Shown piece after piece: positions 23,053-32,350 of a DNA stretch of 33,882 nt (the first letter of the stretch is position 1; each line of letters begins with the position of its first letter). The notes beneath the pieces were generated by a model that was not told where the DNA came from, did no database searches, and saw only the letters and a list, made by a program, of their open reading frames with translations. The stretch lies in NCBI GenBank assembly GCA_023402175.1, contig JAEXCN010000121.1, forward strand, positions 1 to 33,882, given 5' to 3'. Source of the stretch: Pseudomonadota bacterium (GTDB lineage Bacteria > Myxococcota_A > Polyangia > Polyangiales > Polyangiaceae). The position numbers and the translations under genes are program-made.

Positions 23053-25622
23053 AGCTCACCTCTGAGGCCGAGGATGGGCAGGATCGGGAGTCCGAGGACG
23101 GGCTGGCTCCGCGTCGAGTTGAAGTTGTACGAGATGCCTTCTTCCGAGCGATGGAAGTAGATGTTCTGGATGTCGAGGTACGCGGTGAGCTTCAGTGGTT
23201 TCGCGTCGAGCGTCTTGTCGATGCGGAAGTCGAGCTGGTGGAACGCGCCGAGCCTCGCGCCGTACATCGGCAACGAGCTCACGGGCTGGTACGACGCGCG
23301 GTCGACGTCGAGAGCGCCGTAGTTCTGCGGCGTGTAGAGGTTGCCCGAGACGAAGCGGAACCGGCCGCCGACACGCCATCCATCGGGGAGGGCGCGGCTG
23401 ATGATGGCCGTGAGGATGTGGGTCTGGTCGTATTCGAAGAGCCGGAGCAGCTCGTCCTGCGAGTCGCGCCGTTCGCTTCGCATGAGCGTGTACGCGATCC
23501 AGCCGAACAGCTTCGGATCGTTCTTCCAACGGAGCAGCCACTCGGTGCCGTACACGCGCCCGTCTCCGGAGTTCTTCGCGTCCTGGACGACCAGCCGATC
23601 GATCGACTTGTAGAAGCCTTCGACCGACACCTCGACGTTCGAGCCGACCTCCTGCTCCATCCCGAGGCTGTAATGGACCGCTCGGTTCGTCTTCAGCCCT
23701 GGCTGGCCGAAGACCGGGTCGAGCTCGGCGGGATCGGGCGGCTGGTAGTACATGCCGACGCCGCCTTTGACGGTCGTTCGCGGGCGTCCGGACGTGAGGT
23801 CCTGACGGAACACGACGCGCGGGGAGACGTCCCAGTGCTTGATCTGCTTCGTGTAGTCTGCACGTACGCCCGGGACGATGCGTGTGCCCTTGAAGGGCAC
23901 GAGCTCGACGTCGGCGTAGGCCCCCGGCGTGTAGACCGAGTCCGAGACGACCTGCGTGAGCGCCGGCTCGTTCAGGCCTCCGCCCGGAACGCCCGGACGC
24001 GTCGGCCGCGGGAGGCGGACGGCGAGGTCGTAGGGCGTGTAGAGCACGTCCATCCCGAGGTTGACCGTGGCCGGGCGTGCGATGCGATGCGAGACCTCGG
24101 CACGCGCAGAGAGCGGCTGCGTCGTGACGTCGAGGTAGTTCGAGCCGAACCCGAAGCTGAGGCGGTCGCCTCCGTACGCGGCGACCGCGGTGATGCGCGT
24201 CTTCGAGTTGATCTTGTAGAGGTAGCGCGCCTGCAGGCGCCAAAATGCGGTGAGCGCACGGATGCCGCCGCCGAGGACGAAGTCGCCGCCGAAGTCGGCG
24301 CCGAAGATCTCGATCCGATCGTCCGAGCCGAAGAGGAAGAACCGGAGCTCGTGATCCGGTGCGAACTCCTTCTTCAGCATGACCTGGTAGTCGTAGTAGC
24401 GCGGCGCGGTGCTCACGCCGCCGGCTTGCTCGAGGATCGGGCCTAGCCAAAGGTCGAAGTAGGAGCGACGCCCGCCGACGAGGAAGCTCCATCCCTTGCC
24501 GAGCGAGCGCTCGGCGACGATGCGCGCGTCGATGAAGTCGACCTGCGCCATCCCGTGGAGCTTGCCGTCGTCCTTCGGTCCGCGAACGGCGACGTCGACG
24601 ATGCCGCCCATCCCGCGTCCGTACTGCGCGCCGAAGTTGCCCGGATAGAAGTCGATTCGATCGAGCACCTCGGTCGGAAGGACCGACGAGAGCCCGCCGA
24701 AGTGATAGACGAGCGGCACGTTCGTCCCATCGACGAAGTACTGCGTGTCTTGAGGAGCGGAGCCTCGAACGACGAGCTGCCCGCCGAACGGCGGAGGGCG
24801 CGCGACGCCGGGGAGGTTCTGCAGCGATCGGAGCGCATCGCCGTTCGTTCCTGGGATGAGCGCGATCTCCTCGCGTGAGATCGTGCGCTTTGTCACCTCG
24901 CGCGGAGGTCGCTCGCCACGAACGCGGACCTCCTCCACGACCTCGCCGGGCCCGAGCTCCGCGGGTGGGGGAGGGGGCTCCTCGGCGCCCGCGAGGCGGA
25001 GCACGACGTCCGCTTCTTCACCCGGGCGAAGGTCCTCGTCGAGGTCCTCGCTCTTGCGACCTCGCGCCTCGACGTGGACATGGACCTTACCCGCGGGGAT
25101 CGCGTCGATGCGGAAGTTTCCTTCTGCATCGGTGGTGGCCGTGTGCTCGGTGCCGTTCTCCTCGCGGACGGTGACCGTGGCTCCCGCGACTGGAGCTTCG
25201 TTCGGCTGGCGGAGAACGCGGCCCGCGACGCGTGCGTTCGGAGGCTCGAACGTGTACGAGAACCGGATCATCGCCGCGATCGGCGCGCCGTTTCGCGTCG
25301 CCGGCTCGAAGACGAGCGACGATGCTGCAGACGCGGCGGCCTCGTCGAAGCCGTGGCCGACAGGCTTGTCGATCGTCGCGTTCTTCACGGCGCCGTTCGC
25401 GTCGACTTCGAGGACGAGATCGACGCGGACCTTGTCGCGGATGCCTTCACGCAGCGCTTGGTCGGGATACCGCGCGGGCGAGTCGGTCTTCAGGCGAGGT
25501 GGTACGATCGCCGGCGCGGCAGGGGCCTTGTCTTGCGCGCTCGCACGCGAGACGGCGAACGACGACAGCCCGGAGACGAGCGCCGACAGGAGACAGCGAA
25601 GGACGAGCGCTCGCTTCAACAC
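23049..25622 (-). CDS. TonB-dependent receptor with a fused N-terminal TonB C-terminal-like domain
   Basis: Outer-membrane protein of 857 residues. A signal peptide (to about residue 29, SRASAQ) is followed by a TonB C-terminal-like domain (about 41-127) with RYPDQALREGIRDKV, LVLEVDANGAV and FEPATRNGAPI. Next come a carboxypeptidase-regulatory-like beta domain (about 130-200), a Pro-rich linker and a plug domain (about 245-355) with LRSLQNLPGV, VVRGSAPQDTQYFVDG and YGRGMGGIVDV. The remainder is a 22-strand-type barrel ending in a short hydrophobic C-terminus. The plug and barrel import ligands using TonB-ExbBD energy; the fused TonB-type domain is unusual for a receptor. The start is GTG 25622, preceded by GGAGG at a 5-base spacing. 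It overlaps the downstream lipoprotein gene (GTGA). The ligand is unknown. Confidence 0.9.
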   Translation of the reverse strand: MLKRALVLRCLLSALVSGLSSFAVSRASAQDKAPAAPAIVPPRLKTDSPARYPDQALREGIRDKVRVDLVLEVDANGAVKNATIDKPVGHGFDEAAASAASSLVFEPATRNGAPIAAMIRFSYTFEPPNARVAGRVLRQPNEAPVAGATVTVREENGTEHTATTDAEGNFRIDAIPAGKVHVHVEARGRKSEDLDEDLRPGEEADVVLRLAGAEEPPPPPAELGPGEVVEEVRVRGERPPREVTKRTISREEIALIPGTNGDALRSLQNLPGVARPPPFGGQLVVRGSAPQDTQYFVDGTNVPLVYHFGGLSSVLPTEVLDRIDFYPGNFGAQYGRGMGGIVDVAVRGPKDDGKLHGMAQVDFIDARIVAERSLGKGWSFLVGGRRSYFDLWLGPILEQAGGVSTAPRYYDYQVMLKKEFAPDHELRFFLFGSDDRIEIFGADFGGDFVLGGGIRALTAFWRLQARYLYKINSKTRITAVAAYGGDRLSFGFGSNYLDVTTQPLSARAEVSHRIARPATVNLGMDVLYTPYDLAVRLPRPTRPGVPGGGLNEPALTQVVSDSVYTPGAYADVELVPFKGTRIVPGVRADYTKQIKHWDVSPRVVFRQDLTSGRPRTTVKGGVGMYYQPPDPAELDPVFGQPGLKTNRAVHYSLGMEQEVGSNVEVSVEGFYKSIDRLVVQDAKNSGDGRVYGTEWLLRWKNDPKLFGWIAYTLMRSERRDSQDELLRLFEYDQTHILTAIISRALPDGWRVGGRFRFVSGNLYTPQNYGALDVDRASYQPVSSLPMYGARLGAFHQLDFRIDKTLDAKPLKLTAYLDIQNIYFHRSEEGISYNFNSTRSQPVLGLPILPILGLRGEL

Positions 25623-25793
25623 GCGCGCCTCCGATGCCGATGGAGCCGACTACGTTGCGATCCTGTCGGGATCACATGGATGAAGCGGCCTCGCCGCAGA
25701 GCCGGCAAGCGGCATCGACGCGATCGACGCGTCACTCGGATGAACATGTGCCGGGGCGCGAGAGCAAGTCGCGCGCCGCGCTCGCCAGGAGCG

Positions 25794-25815
25794 AGAAAAG
25801 CGCGGTTTCCGCGCT
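25794..25815 (-). terminator. Intrinsic terminator of the LytS/LytTR operon
   Basis: On the minus strand, AGCGCGG-AAA-CCGCGCT forms a perfect 7-base stem with a 3-base loop and is followed by TTTCT (TTTT counting the last stem base). It lies about 95 bases after the LytTR gene stop and about 170 bases before the TonB receptor start. It would insulate the receptor operon from the two-component operon. The rest of this 287-base gap shows nothing else convincing. Confidence 0.65.
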
Positions 25816-25909
25816 CCTCGGGGGGAACCTCGTCCGAATGGTTGACGGTCCTCGCGAGAACCAGCGTTCTCTTAAATCTCGACCGGGCTTGGCCCAGATC
25901 CGTTGCGCG

Positions 25910-26737
25910 TCAGGTGCGGCGGACGCCCATCGCGTTCGAGAGCAGCATCTCGCGGACGCCTTGCGCGCGCTCGCGTGCGACGGGTACCGTGAGCCCGCTG
26001 TTCGAGGTGCCCGCCCGATCGCCCGAGCCCTCGTCCGGCGTGAGGGCGACCCCGACGAAGATCGTGGTCTCGCTTCCGTCGCGATCGAGCCGCTTGATGT
26101 GAGCGGCGTTCACGAGCCAGTTCCGGTGGACGCGGGCGAACGAGCGTCCGAGCGACGCTTCGATCGCGGACAGTGAGAGGTCGACGTCGAACGTGCCGTG
26201 CGCCGTGTGCACGGACGTGAGCCGGTCGGCGGCCTCGAAGGCCCAGACCTCCGACGGATCGAGGAACACGAGCCCGCGCCCGCGACGCGCCACGATCCGG
26301 AGCGGCGGCGGAGGCGGCTGGGACTCCGTCCGTGCGCGGCGTGCGTGGAGCCGCTGGAGACAGGCCTCGACGCGCTCCTCGGTGAATGGCTTGATCAGGT
26401 AGTCGGAGACGCCGAGCTCGAACGCCTCGATCGCGTGATCCCGGAAGGCCGTCGCGAGCACGAAGAGCGGTGCATCCGGCTCGCGCGACAGCTCGCGGAC
26501 GAGCTCGAGACCCGCGCCTTCGCCGTCGGGCATGAGCTGGACGTCGACGAACACGACATCGACGCTCATCCCGTTCTTGGCCGCAGCGAGCACCGCCCTC
26601 GCTTCGTCTACGCTTGCGATCGCGCCCACGACCTCCGCGAGGCCCGTGCCTTCGAGCAGCTCGACGAGGTAGTTCCGCGCCGGCCACTCGTCCTCGAGGA
26701 CCAGCGCTCGGAGCGGGGTGATGCCAGTACGCTTCAT
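25910..26737 (-). CDS. LytTR-family response regulator
   Basis: Response regulator of 275 residues. The receiver domain (about 10-130) has the acidic pair Glu15/Asp16 in VLEDEW, phospho-acceptor Asp65 in VFVDVQL, Thr in LATAF and Lys in LIKPF. A Pro-rich linker (ESQPPPPPL) joins it to a LytTR DNA-binding domain (about 150-265), recognisable from VWAFEAADRLTSVHT, IEASLGRSFARVHRNWLVN and HIKRLDR. LytTR domains bind direct-repeat sites to control transcription. The start is ATG 26737, with AAGGAG at a 5-base spacing. It overlaps the kinase stop (ATGA), so kinase and regulator are coupled. This is the only DNA-binding regulator in the window. Targets are unknown; the adjoining M36 protease gene is a candidate only by position. 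Confidence 0.93.
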   Translation of the reverse strand: MKRTGITPLRALVLEDEWPARNYLVELLEGTGLAEVVGAIASVDEARAVLAAAKNGMSVDVVFVDVQLMPDGEGAGLELVRELSREPDAPLFVLATAFRDHAIEAFELGVSDYLIKPFTEERVEACLQRLHARRARTESQPPPPPLRIVARRGRGLVFLDPSEVWAFEAADRLTSVHTAHGTFDVDLSLSAIEASLGRSFARVHRNWLVNAAHIKRLDRDGSETTIFVGVALTPDEGSGDRAGTSNSGLTVPVARERAQGVREMLLSNAMGVRRT

Positions 26738-27915
26738 GAGAGCTCCTTCTGCGATACCGTAGAGCTCGGTAGCTCGACGATCGATCGGGTGCCTGCCGTC
26801 GACGACTCCATCCGTAGCACGGCATCGGGGAACTTGAGCTCGAGGCGTCGGCGGACGGATCGGAGGCCGAATGCGCCTTGGCGGGGCTCGGCGTTCGGAA
26901 GCCCGGGCCCGTTGTCCTCGATCGTACAGATGACACGCTTCGTCTCGTCGACGGCCGCGCGGACCGTGACGACTCCGCCGTTCCGGCGCCGGAGGGCACC
27001 GTGCTTGACGGCGTTCTCGACGAGCGGCTGGAGGAGGAGCCGCGGGACGAGGGCTCGCTTCGCGCTCGGCTGGATCTCCCAGACGAAGCTGAGCGTCCCT
27101 GCGTGGCGCGACTCGAGGATCTGCGCGTAGCGCCGAAGCCACGCCACTTCGTCCTCGAGCGGCTGCAGCTCGTCGCCGTCGTGCAGGGAGTCTCGCAGCA
27201 GATCGCCGAGGCACGCGATGAGGCGGCGCGCTTCACGCGGGTTCTCCGTCACGAGGCCGGCGATGGCGTTGAGCGTGTTGAGGAGAAAGTGCGGCTCGAG
27301 CTGGGATCGCAGGCGTGCGAGCTCGGCCGCGCTCTTGAGCTGCTCGGCCTCGATCCGGAGCTTGTCGGCTTCGACGGCGCGGAGTCGCGCGTCTTCTGCG
27401 CCGTACGGGAACACGAAGGCAAGCGCCCACACTCCGGCGTGCAGCATGCCGACGACGAGACCGAACGTCATCGTGAACGACGTCGTCCGCGGGGGACCTT
27501 CTCCCCTGAGCAGCGGGTACGCGCGGAGCAACACGAAGCCGTAGGTCAGTGCGAATGCCGTCCCGATCGCGCTCGCGAGGACGAGGGTGCTCACGAGCGT
27601 ACGTGCGGTCGTGGTCCGGCGACGATGGTTCCAGTCGTAGTTCGCCGAGAGCGCCACGGTGAGCAGCAGCATGTTCAGCAGCGACCACGCGAACCGGACG
27701 ACCACCGGCAGCACCTGCTGCGCGCGGAGCGCTACAGGAACCATCTGCAGCATGACCGACACGACGACGATCGTGAGGCCGATGACGAGGCGGCGCTTCG
27801 CGAGCGGAATGGGATGAGCGTCCGCACCCGGCACGAGCCTGAGGAGGAGCGACGAGCGCGCAGATGAACGACCCGCCCCACGTCGAGCGGCCGGCGCGTC
27901 ATCTGAGGCGAACAT
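26734..27915 (-). CDS. LytS/YehU-type membrane sensor histidine kinase
   Basis: Inner-membrane kinase of 393 residues. After a basic 40-residue N-terminus there are four predicted membrane helices (about 43-63, 69-91, 106-130 and 145-170). A coiled stretch then leads to the His_kinase domain: RSQLEPHFLLNTLNAI with phospho-acceptor His209. The HATPase domain has ENAVKHG, DNGPGLP and GLRSVRRRLE. It partners the overlapping LytTR regulator gene. The stimulus is unknown; the small loops suggest sensing within the membrane. The start is ATG 27915. It has no Shine-Dalgarno, but TAGCGT lies 7 bases upstream, compatible with a nearly leaderless transcript. Confidence 0.93.
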   Translation of the reverse strand: MFASDDAPAARRGAGRSSARSSLLLRLVPGADAHPIPLAKRRLVIGLTIVVVSVMLQMVPVALRAQQVLPVVVRFAWSLLNMLLLTVALSANYDWNHRRRTTTARTLVSTLVLASAIGTAFALTYGFVLLRAYPLLRGEGPPRTTSFTMTFGLVVGMLHAGVWALAFVFPYGAEDARLRAVEADKLRIEAEQLKSAAELARLRSQLEPHFLLNTLNAIAGLVTENPREARRLIACLGDLLRDSLHDGDELQPLEDEVAWLRRYAQILESRHAGTLSFVWEIQPSAKRALVPRLLLQPLVENAVKHGALRRRNGGVVTVRAAVDETKRVICTIEDNGPGLPNAEPRQGAFGLRSVRRRLELKFPDAVLRMESSTAGTRSIVELPSSTVSQKELS

Positions 27916-28003
27916 GCCGCATACGCTACCGCATCTCTGATGCTCGTGACGAACGGTCGCCGGCCGCACCGTGCGCCCTCGTCATCGGGCCCGTTCGTGA
28001 CCG

Positions 28004-28078
28004 GTGACGGAGGCGCGTCCGCGTGAAAGCCGGGCTCGTCGCCGCTCCTTCCGGGGTGGTCGTCGTGTCGTGACGGAG
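28004..28078. repeat. Direct repeat GTGACGGAG, two copies in the LytS/M36 divergent gap
   Basis: Exact 9-base copies lie at 28004-28012 and 28070-28078 within the 217-base gap. LytTR proteins bind direct repeats, but usually with about 10-13 bases between copies, so the 57-base separation argues against a classic site. Confidence 0.25.
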
Positions 28079-28091
28079 ACCCCAGATCCGC

Positions 28092-28120
28092 TGGACTTCG
28101 GCCCTGAGCAGTGGAATTAC
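28092..28120 (+). promoter_or_regulatory. Candidate promoter for the M36 protease gene
   Basis: TGGACT (28092-28097) and AATTAC (28115-28120) are separated by 17 bases, and the ATG follows 12 bases later at 28133. Matches to the primary sigma consensus are 4/6 and 3/6. The AT-rich AATTAC is conspicuous in this GC-rich setting. Confidence 0.35.
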
Positions 28121-28132
28121 GCGACGATCCAC

Positions 28133-31100
28133 ATGAGCTCCAGGACTCTTCGGTCTTCCGTCCTCGTGGCGCTTCTCGCTCTCAGCTGCAGCTCGAGCGA
28201 TCGTACGTCGACGTCGAAGCCTGCGGCGGCAGCTTCGAGCACCGAGGTCGACGGCTCCGTCGCCCATCGCGATCCGCGCTTCGGCGGCGCGCCATCGTTC
28301 GTGTGGTTGAACCGCGAGAGCGCACCTTCGTTCGCGAGCGCGTCCGACGCGGCCGCCGCGATGCTCCCGGCGATCACGAAGTCGTTCGGCATCTCCGCGA
28401 CGTCCACGGTATCGCTCGCGCGCATCGACGATTCCGGACGAGGCCCGGTCATCGCCCGCTACGAGCAGCGCGTCGGCGATCTCGAGGTGTTCCGCAGCGG
28501 CGTGAGCGTCATGCTCTCCCGCGCGCTTCGTCCCGTCGCGGCTGCCGGCTTCCTCGTTCCCACGACGCGAGGGAGCGAGCGCGCCTTCACGATCGACTCG
28601 GCCGCGGCGCTCGCGATCGGCGCGCGTCTCGTCGGTACGAGCGCGGCGTTCTCGAAGACGACGGACCAGAACGGCTACGAGCGCTTCACGGCAACCGGGC
28701 TCCTCGCGCCCGCCCGCGTGAAGAAGGTGCTCTTCCCGCTCGAGTCTCGCGAGCGCGTCGGTGCGAGCGTCGAGCTCGAGCCGGCCTACTACGTCGAGCT
28801 GATCGCCGAGGCCGGGCCGGCGCGCGCGTACGTGCTCTCCGCGTCGGATGGGCGCGTGCTGTTCGAGAACGATCTCGTCCGTTACGAGGGGTTCACGTAC
28901 CGCGTCTACGCCGACCCCGAGACGAAGCTCCCGATGGACGGTCCGCAGGGCAACCTCTACGCCCCGCATCCGACCGGCATGCCGGACAAGAAGAAGCTCG
29001 ACTGGCAGCCGAGCCAGCTCGTCACGCTCGACAGCTTCCCGTTCTCGAAGGACGACCCGTGGCTCGCGCCCGGAGCGACGACGACGAGCGGCAACAACGT
29101 CGTTGCCTACGCCGATCGCTTCGAGCCCGACGGCTTCGACCAGGGCAAGGACACGGCCCCCGCGCTCACGTCCGCGAACACGTTCGACTTCACGTACAAC
29201 ACGGCGGCATCGCCGAGCGCGACGTCGGCGTCCATCCAGGCGGCGACGACGCACCTGTTCTACGTCACGAACTTCCTCCACGATTGGTTCTACGACGCTG
29301 GCTTCGACGAGAAGTCGAACAACCACCAGCTCGACAACTTCGGCCGCGGCGGCAAGTCGGGCGATCCGCTCCTCGCGGAGGCGCAGGACAACAGCGGCCG
29401 CAACAACGCCAACGCGATGGTCCCGCCGGACGGCCAGTCGCCGCGCATCCAGATGTTCGTCTTCTCCGGGCCGAGCAGCTCCTCTCTCCAGGTGACCGCG
29501 CCCGCGTCGATCGCCGGCACGAAGAGCGTCGGGATCGCGAGCGGTTTCGGCAAGGACTCCTTCGACGTGAGCGGCTCGGTAGTACTCGCGTCGGACGGAG
29601 CAGGCGCGGATTTGGCCGACGCTTGCGAGCCGCTCGACGTCGACGTGACGGGAAAGATCGTGCTCGTGCATCGCGGCACGTGCTCCTTCGCGCAGAAGGC
29701 ACAGGCGGCCCAGGCCGCGGGCGCGGCTGGCGTCATCATCGCGAACGTCGCGACGTCCGTGAACCCGGGGACCGCGCCATTCATGGGCGGTCAGCAGGAC
29801 GGGATCACCGTCCCCGTGCTCTCGGTCTCGCTCGCCGACGGCCAGGCGCTCGAAGGCGCGCTCACCGCGGGCGTCACGGTCACGATGAAGCGCGAGACCG
29901 GCAGCGATCTCGACGGCGCACTCGACTCCACCATCGTCGCGCACGAGTGGGGGCACGTCCTTTCGGGTCGCCTCATCGGCAACGGCATGGGCCTCCAGAC
30001 GAACCAGGCCGGCGGCCTCGGCGAGGGCTGGGGCGACTTCGTCGCGCTCATGCTCACGGCGCGCGCGGACGACCCCGGGCAGTTCGGCGGTACGTACGCA
30101 AACGGCGCGTACGCGACGAGCGGCAGCGGTGACGACATCTATTTCGGCACGCGTCGTGTGCCGTATTCGATCGACTTCACGAAGAATGCCCTCACGCTGA
30201 AGCACATTGCGAACGGCAACGCGCTCCCGACGAAGGTCGCGACGAGCTTCGGCGAGGACGGCAGCTTCAACTCCGAGGTGCACAACACCGGCGAGGTCTG
30301 GGCGACGATGCTGTGGGAGTGCTACGCGTCGCTCCTCCGCGACCGCGGCCTTCCGTTCGCCGAGGCGCAGGACCGGATGAAGCGATACCTGGTCGCGTCG
30401 CTCAAGCTCACTCCGCCGGATCCGACGATCATCGAGGCGCGGGACGCCGTCCTCGCCGCGGCGCTCGCCGTCGACGAGAAGGACTTCGACCTGTTCTGGA
30501 AGGCGTTCGCGCGCCGCGGCGCCGGGGCCGGTGCGGTCGGACCGGAGAAGGACAGCGCGGACAACGGAGGCGTGAAGGAGAGCTTCGAGTCGGGCAACGA
30601 CCTGCAGGTCGTCGAGGCCAAGCTCGCCGACGACGTCATCTCGTGCGACCACGACGGCATCCTCGACGAGGCCGAGGTCGGGTCGATCGAGATCACCGTC
30701 CGCAACAGCGGCTCGGGTCCGCTCTCGAGCACGACGGCGTCGGTGCTCGCCGCGACCGAGGGCGTGAGCGTGCTCGAGGCCGTGCCGAGCACCCTGCCGC
30801 CGCTCAAGCCGTTCGAGTCGACGAAGCTCAAGCTGAAGACCGCGGTAAAGGGAACGAAGCAGGCCGAGCCGATCGTGCTCGACGTCGTCCTCACCGATCC
30901 GTCGCTCCCGAACGGGCGCGAGGTGCGCGTCGAGGTGCCGACCCGCTACGACGCCGATCAGGCCCCCGACTCATCCGCGATCGATCATGTCGACACGACG
31001 AAGACCGCATGGAAGGTCGCTCGTGACGGCGACGGCGAGAAGTGGGCGCGCTCGACGACGACGGGCGACGGCTTCTGGGTCATCGGCGATCCGCTGCAGA

Positions 31101-31963
31101 CGGCGGACCACCGTCTGACCTCGCCGGCGTTCACGATCGAGGAGACGACGTTCACGCTCGCGTTCAAGCACAAGTGGTCGTTCAAGCGCTCGGCGCGCCG
31201 CAACGTCGACATCGACGGCGGCGTCATCGAGGTCAGCGTCGACGGCGGCAAGTCGTGGAAGGACATCTCCACGTACGGCACGGTCGATTACAACACGACG
31301 CTCGACGACACTCGTGGCGACAATCCGCTGAAGGGACGGAAGGCCTACGGCAACAACAGCGAAGGTTTCCCGGACGCGTGGGTCACGTCGCGGATCGACG
31401 TTTCGCTCCCCGAACATCCGGAGACCGTGCAGGTGCGGTTCCGCCTGGGCGCGACTCTCGGGCGTGCGAGCGCCGGCTGGGCGATCGACGACATCGAGCT
31501 GAGCGGGATCTCGAGCACGCCGTTCTGGTCGTACGTCCCGCACGCCGACGCCTGCGACCCGAACGGGCCGACGACGGATGCTGGCGCGCCGCAGGTCGTC
31601 TCGTCCGGCGCCACGGTGAAGCTGGCCGGATCGGCGACGCATCCCGAGGACAAGCCGCTCACGTATCTCTGGTCGCAGGTCGCCGGCCCCCAGGTGACGC
31701 TGAACGAAGGCGAGACGCCGACGCCGACGTTCCAGGCGCCGCAGGTCTCCGAGCCGGTGACGATCACGCTGGCGCTCCGCGCGCATGACGGCGCGCTCCT
31801 CAGCGCGGCATCGCGTGTCGACATCATCGTCGAGCCGGCGAAGCCGACGGACAGCGCCAGCTGCGCGTGCCGCTCGACGCCGACGTCGGTTCCATCGACG
31901 ACGGGCGCCCTCGGCCTTCTCGGCGTCGCCGCCCTCTTCGCCCGCCGCGCGCGCCGCCGCTGA
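28133..31963 (+). CDS. M36 (fungalysin-like) zinc metalloprotease with PA domain and MYXO-CTERM tail
   Basis: Large secreted protease of 1276 residues. The signal peptide ends LLALSC (lipobox-like, Cys19). A propeptide (about 50-300) is followed by the M36 catalytic region, which is split by a PA-like insert (about 500-585, IVLVHRGTCSFAQKAQ). The zinc site is HEWGH (His604, Glu605, His608), with the third ligand Glu631 in GEGWGDF. A VHNTGEVWATMLWE motif, typical of M36, follows. Downstream lie beta-sandwich modules (about 830-1130), then a PKD-like repeat (LTYLWSQVAGPQV) and a Cys pair, Ser/Thr linker, GLLGVAALFARRARRR tail: a clear MYXO-CTERM signal. It likely degrades extracellular protein, for nutrition or predation. 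ATG 28133 is chosen because the signal peptide follows. It ends 9 bases from a convergent gene. Confidence 0.92.
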   Translation: MSSRTLRSSVLVALLALSCSSSDRTSTSKPAAAASSTEVDGSVAHRDPRFGGAPSFVWLNRESAPSFASASDAAAAMLPAITKSFGISATSTVSLARIDDSGRGPVIARYEQRVGDLEVFRSGVSVMLSRALRPVAAAGFLVPTTRGSERAFTIDSAAALAIGARLVGTSAAFSKTTDQNGYERFTATGLLAPARVKKVLFPLESRERVGASVELEPAYYVELIAEAGPARAYVLSASDGRVLFENDLVRYEGFTYRVYADPETKLPMDGPQGNLYAPHPTGMPDKKKLDWQPSQLVTLDSFPFSKDDPWLAPGATTTSGNNVVAYADRFEPDGFDQGKDTAPALTSANTFDFTYNTAASPSATSASIQAATTHLFYVTNFLHDWFYDAGFDEKSNNHQLDNFGRGGKSGDPLLAEAQDNSGRNNANAMVPPDGQSPRIQMFVFSGPSSSSLQVTAPASIAGTKSVGIASGFGKDSFDVSGSVVLASDGAGADLADACEPLDVDVTGKIVLVHRGTCSFAQKAQAAQAAGAAGVIIANVATSVNPGTAPFMGGQQDGITVPVLSVSLADGQALEGALTAGVTVTMKRETGSDLDGALDSTIVAHEWGHVLSGRLIGNGMGLQTNQAGGLGEGWGDFVALMLTARADDPGQFGGTYANGAYATSGSGDDIYFGTRRVPYSIDFTKNALTLKHIANGNALPTKVATSFGEDGSFNSEVHNTGEVWATMLWECYASLLRDRGLPFAEAQDRMKRYLVASLKLTPPDPTIIEARDAVLAAALAVDEKDFDLFWKAFARRGAGAGAVGPEKDSADNGGVKESFESGNDLQVVEAKLADDVISCDHDGILDEAEVGSIEITVRNSGSGPLSSTTASVLAATEGVSVLEAVPSTLPPLKPFESTKLKLKTAVKGTKQAEPIVLDVVLTDPSLPNGREVRVEVPTRYDADQAPDSSAIDHVDTTKTAWKVARDGDGEKWARSTTTGDGFWVIGDPLQTADHRLTSPAFTIEETTFTLAFKHKWSFKRSARRNVDIDGGVIEVSVDGGKSWKDISTYGTVDYNTTLDDTRGDNPLKGRKAYGNNSEGFPDAWVTSRIDVSLPEHPETVQVRFRLGATLGRASAGWAIDDIELSGISSTPFWSYVPHADACDPNGPTTDAGAPQVVSSGATVKLAGSATHPEDKPLTYLWSQVAGPQVTLNEGETPTPTFQAPQVSEPVTITLALRAHDGALLSAASRVDIIVEPAKPTDSASCACRSTPTSVPSTTGALGLLGVAALFARRARRR

Positions 31964-31972
31964 CCGCGACGC

Positions 31973-32350
31973 TCACTCGCCGTTGCAGCGGCAGCTCCGC
32001 CTGAGCCACTCGAAGAGCTTGTCGATGTCGATCGGCTTCGGCAGGACGGGCACGCCGGCAGGTGCCCGCGCCGGCGCCGACGTCGAGACGAGGACACGCA
32101 CCTGGGCGAGGTCGGGCGCTTTGCGCATCGCTTCGAGGACCTCGTGGCCGGTCATGACGGGCATCAGGAGATCGAGGATGACGAGACACGGCCGCGACGT
32201 TCGGAGGACCTCGAGCGCAACGGCACCGTTCGCGGCCGTCACCGCGCGGCAGCCGACCATCTCGACGGCTTCGCAGAGCGCTTCACGGATCTCTTCTTCG
32301 TCATCGACGATGAGGACGCAGCCGTGGTCCGCCCCGACCGCCGTGCTCAT
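31973..32350 (-). CDS. Single-domain (CheY-like) response regulator
   Basis: Stand-alone receiver of 125 residues with no output domain. It shows IVDDEEE (Asp16, Asp17), phospho-acceptor Asp60 in VILDLLMP, Ser in VLVSTSAP at the Thr/Ser switch position and Lys in LPKPID. The C-terminus is RSCRCNGE. ATG 32350 overlaps the stop of the upstream MEDS kinase gene in an ATGA junction, so the kinase is its probable phosphodonor. Output must go through protein contacts or onward phosphotransfer. It converges on the M36 protease gene with 9 bases between stops. Confidence 0.93.
   Translation of the reverse strand: MSTAVGADHGCVLIVDDEEEIREALCEAVEMVGCRAVTAANGAVALEVLRTSRPCLVILDLLMPVMTGHEVLEAMRKAPDLAQVRVLVSTSAPARAPAGVPVLPKPIDIDKLFEWLRRSCRCNGE

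Noticed and set aside
25623..25909. Possible small gene or RNA in the 287-base gap between the TonB receptor and LytTR genes
   Set aside because: No frame with a ribosome site and plausible composition; the only clear structure is the terminator at 25794-25815.
27926..30652. Open frame of 908 codons on the minus strand
   Set aside because: Antisense to the M36 protease gene, composed mostly of Arg, Val, Glu and Ala with no motif; the plus-strand frame has a signal peptide, zinc site and sorting tail.
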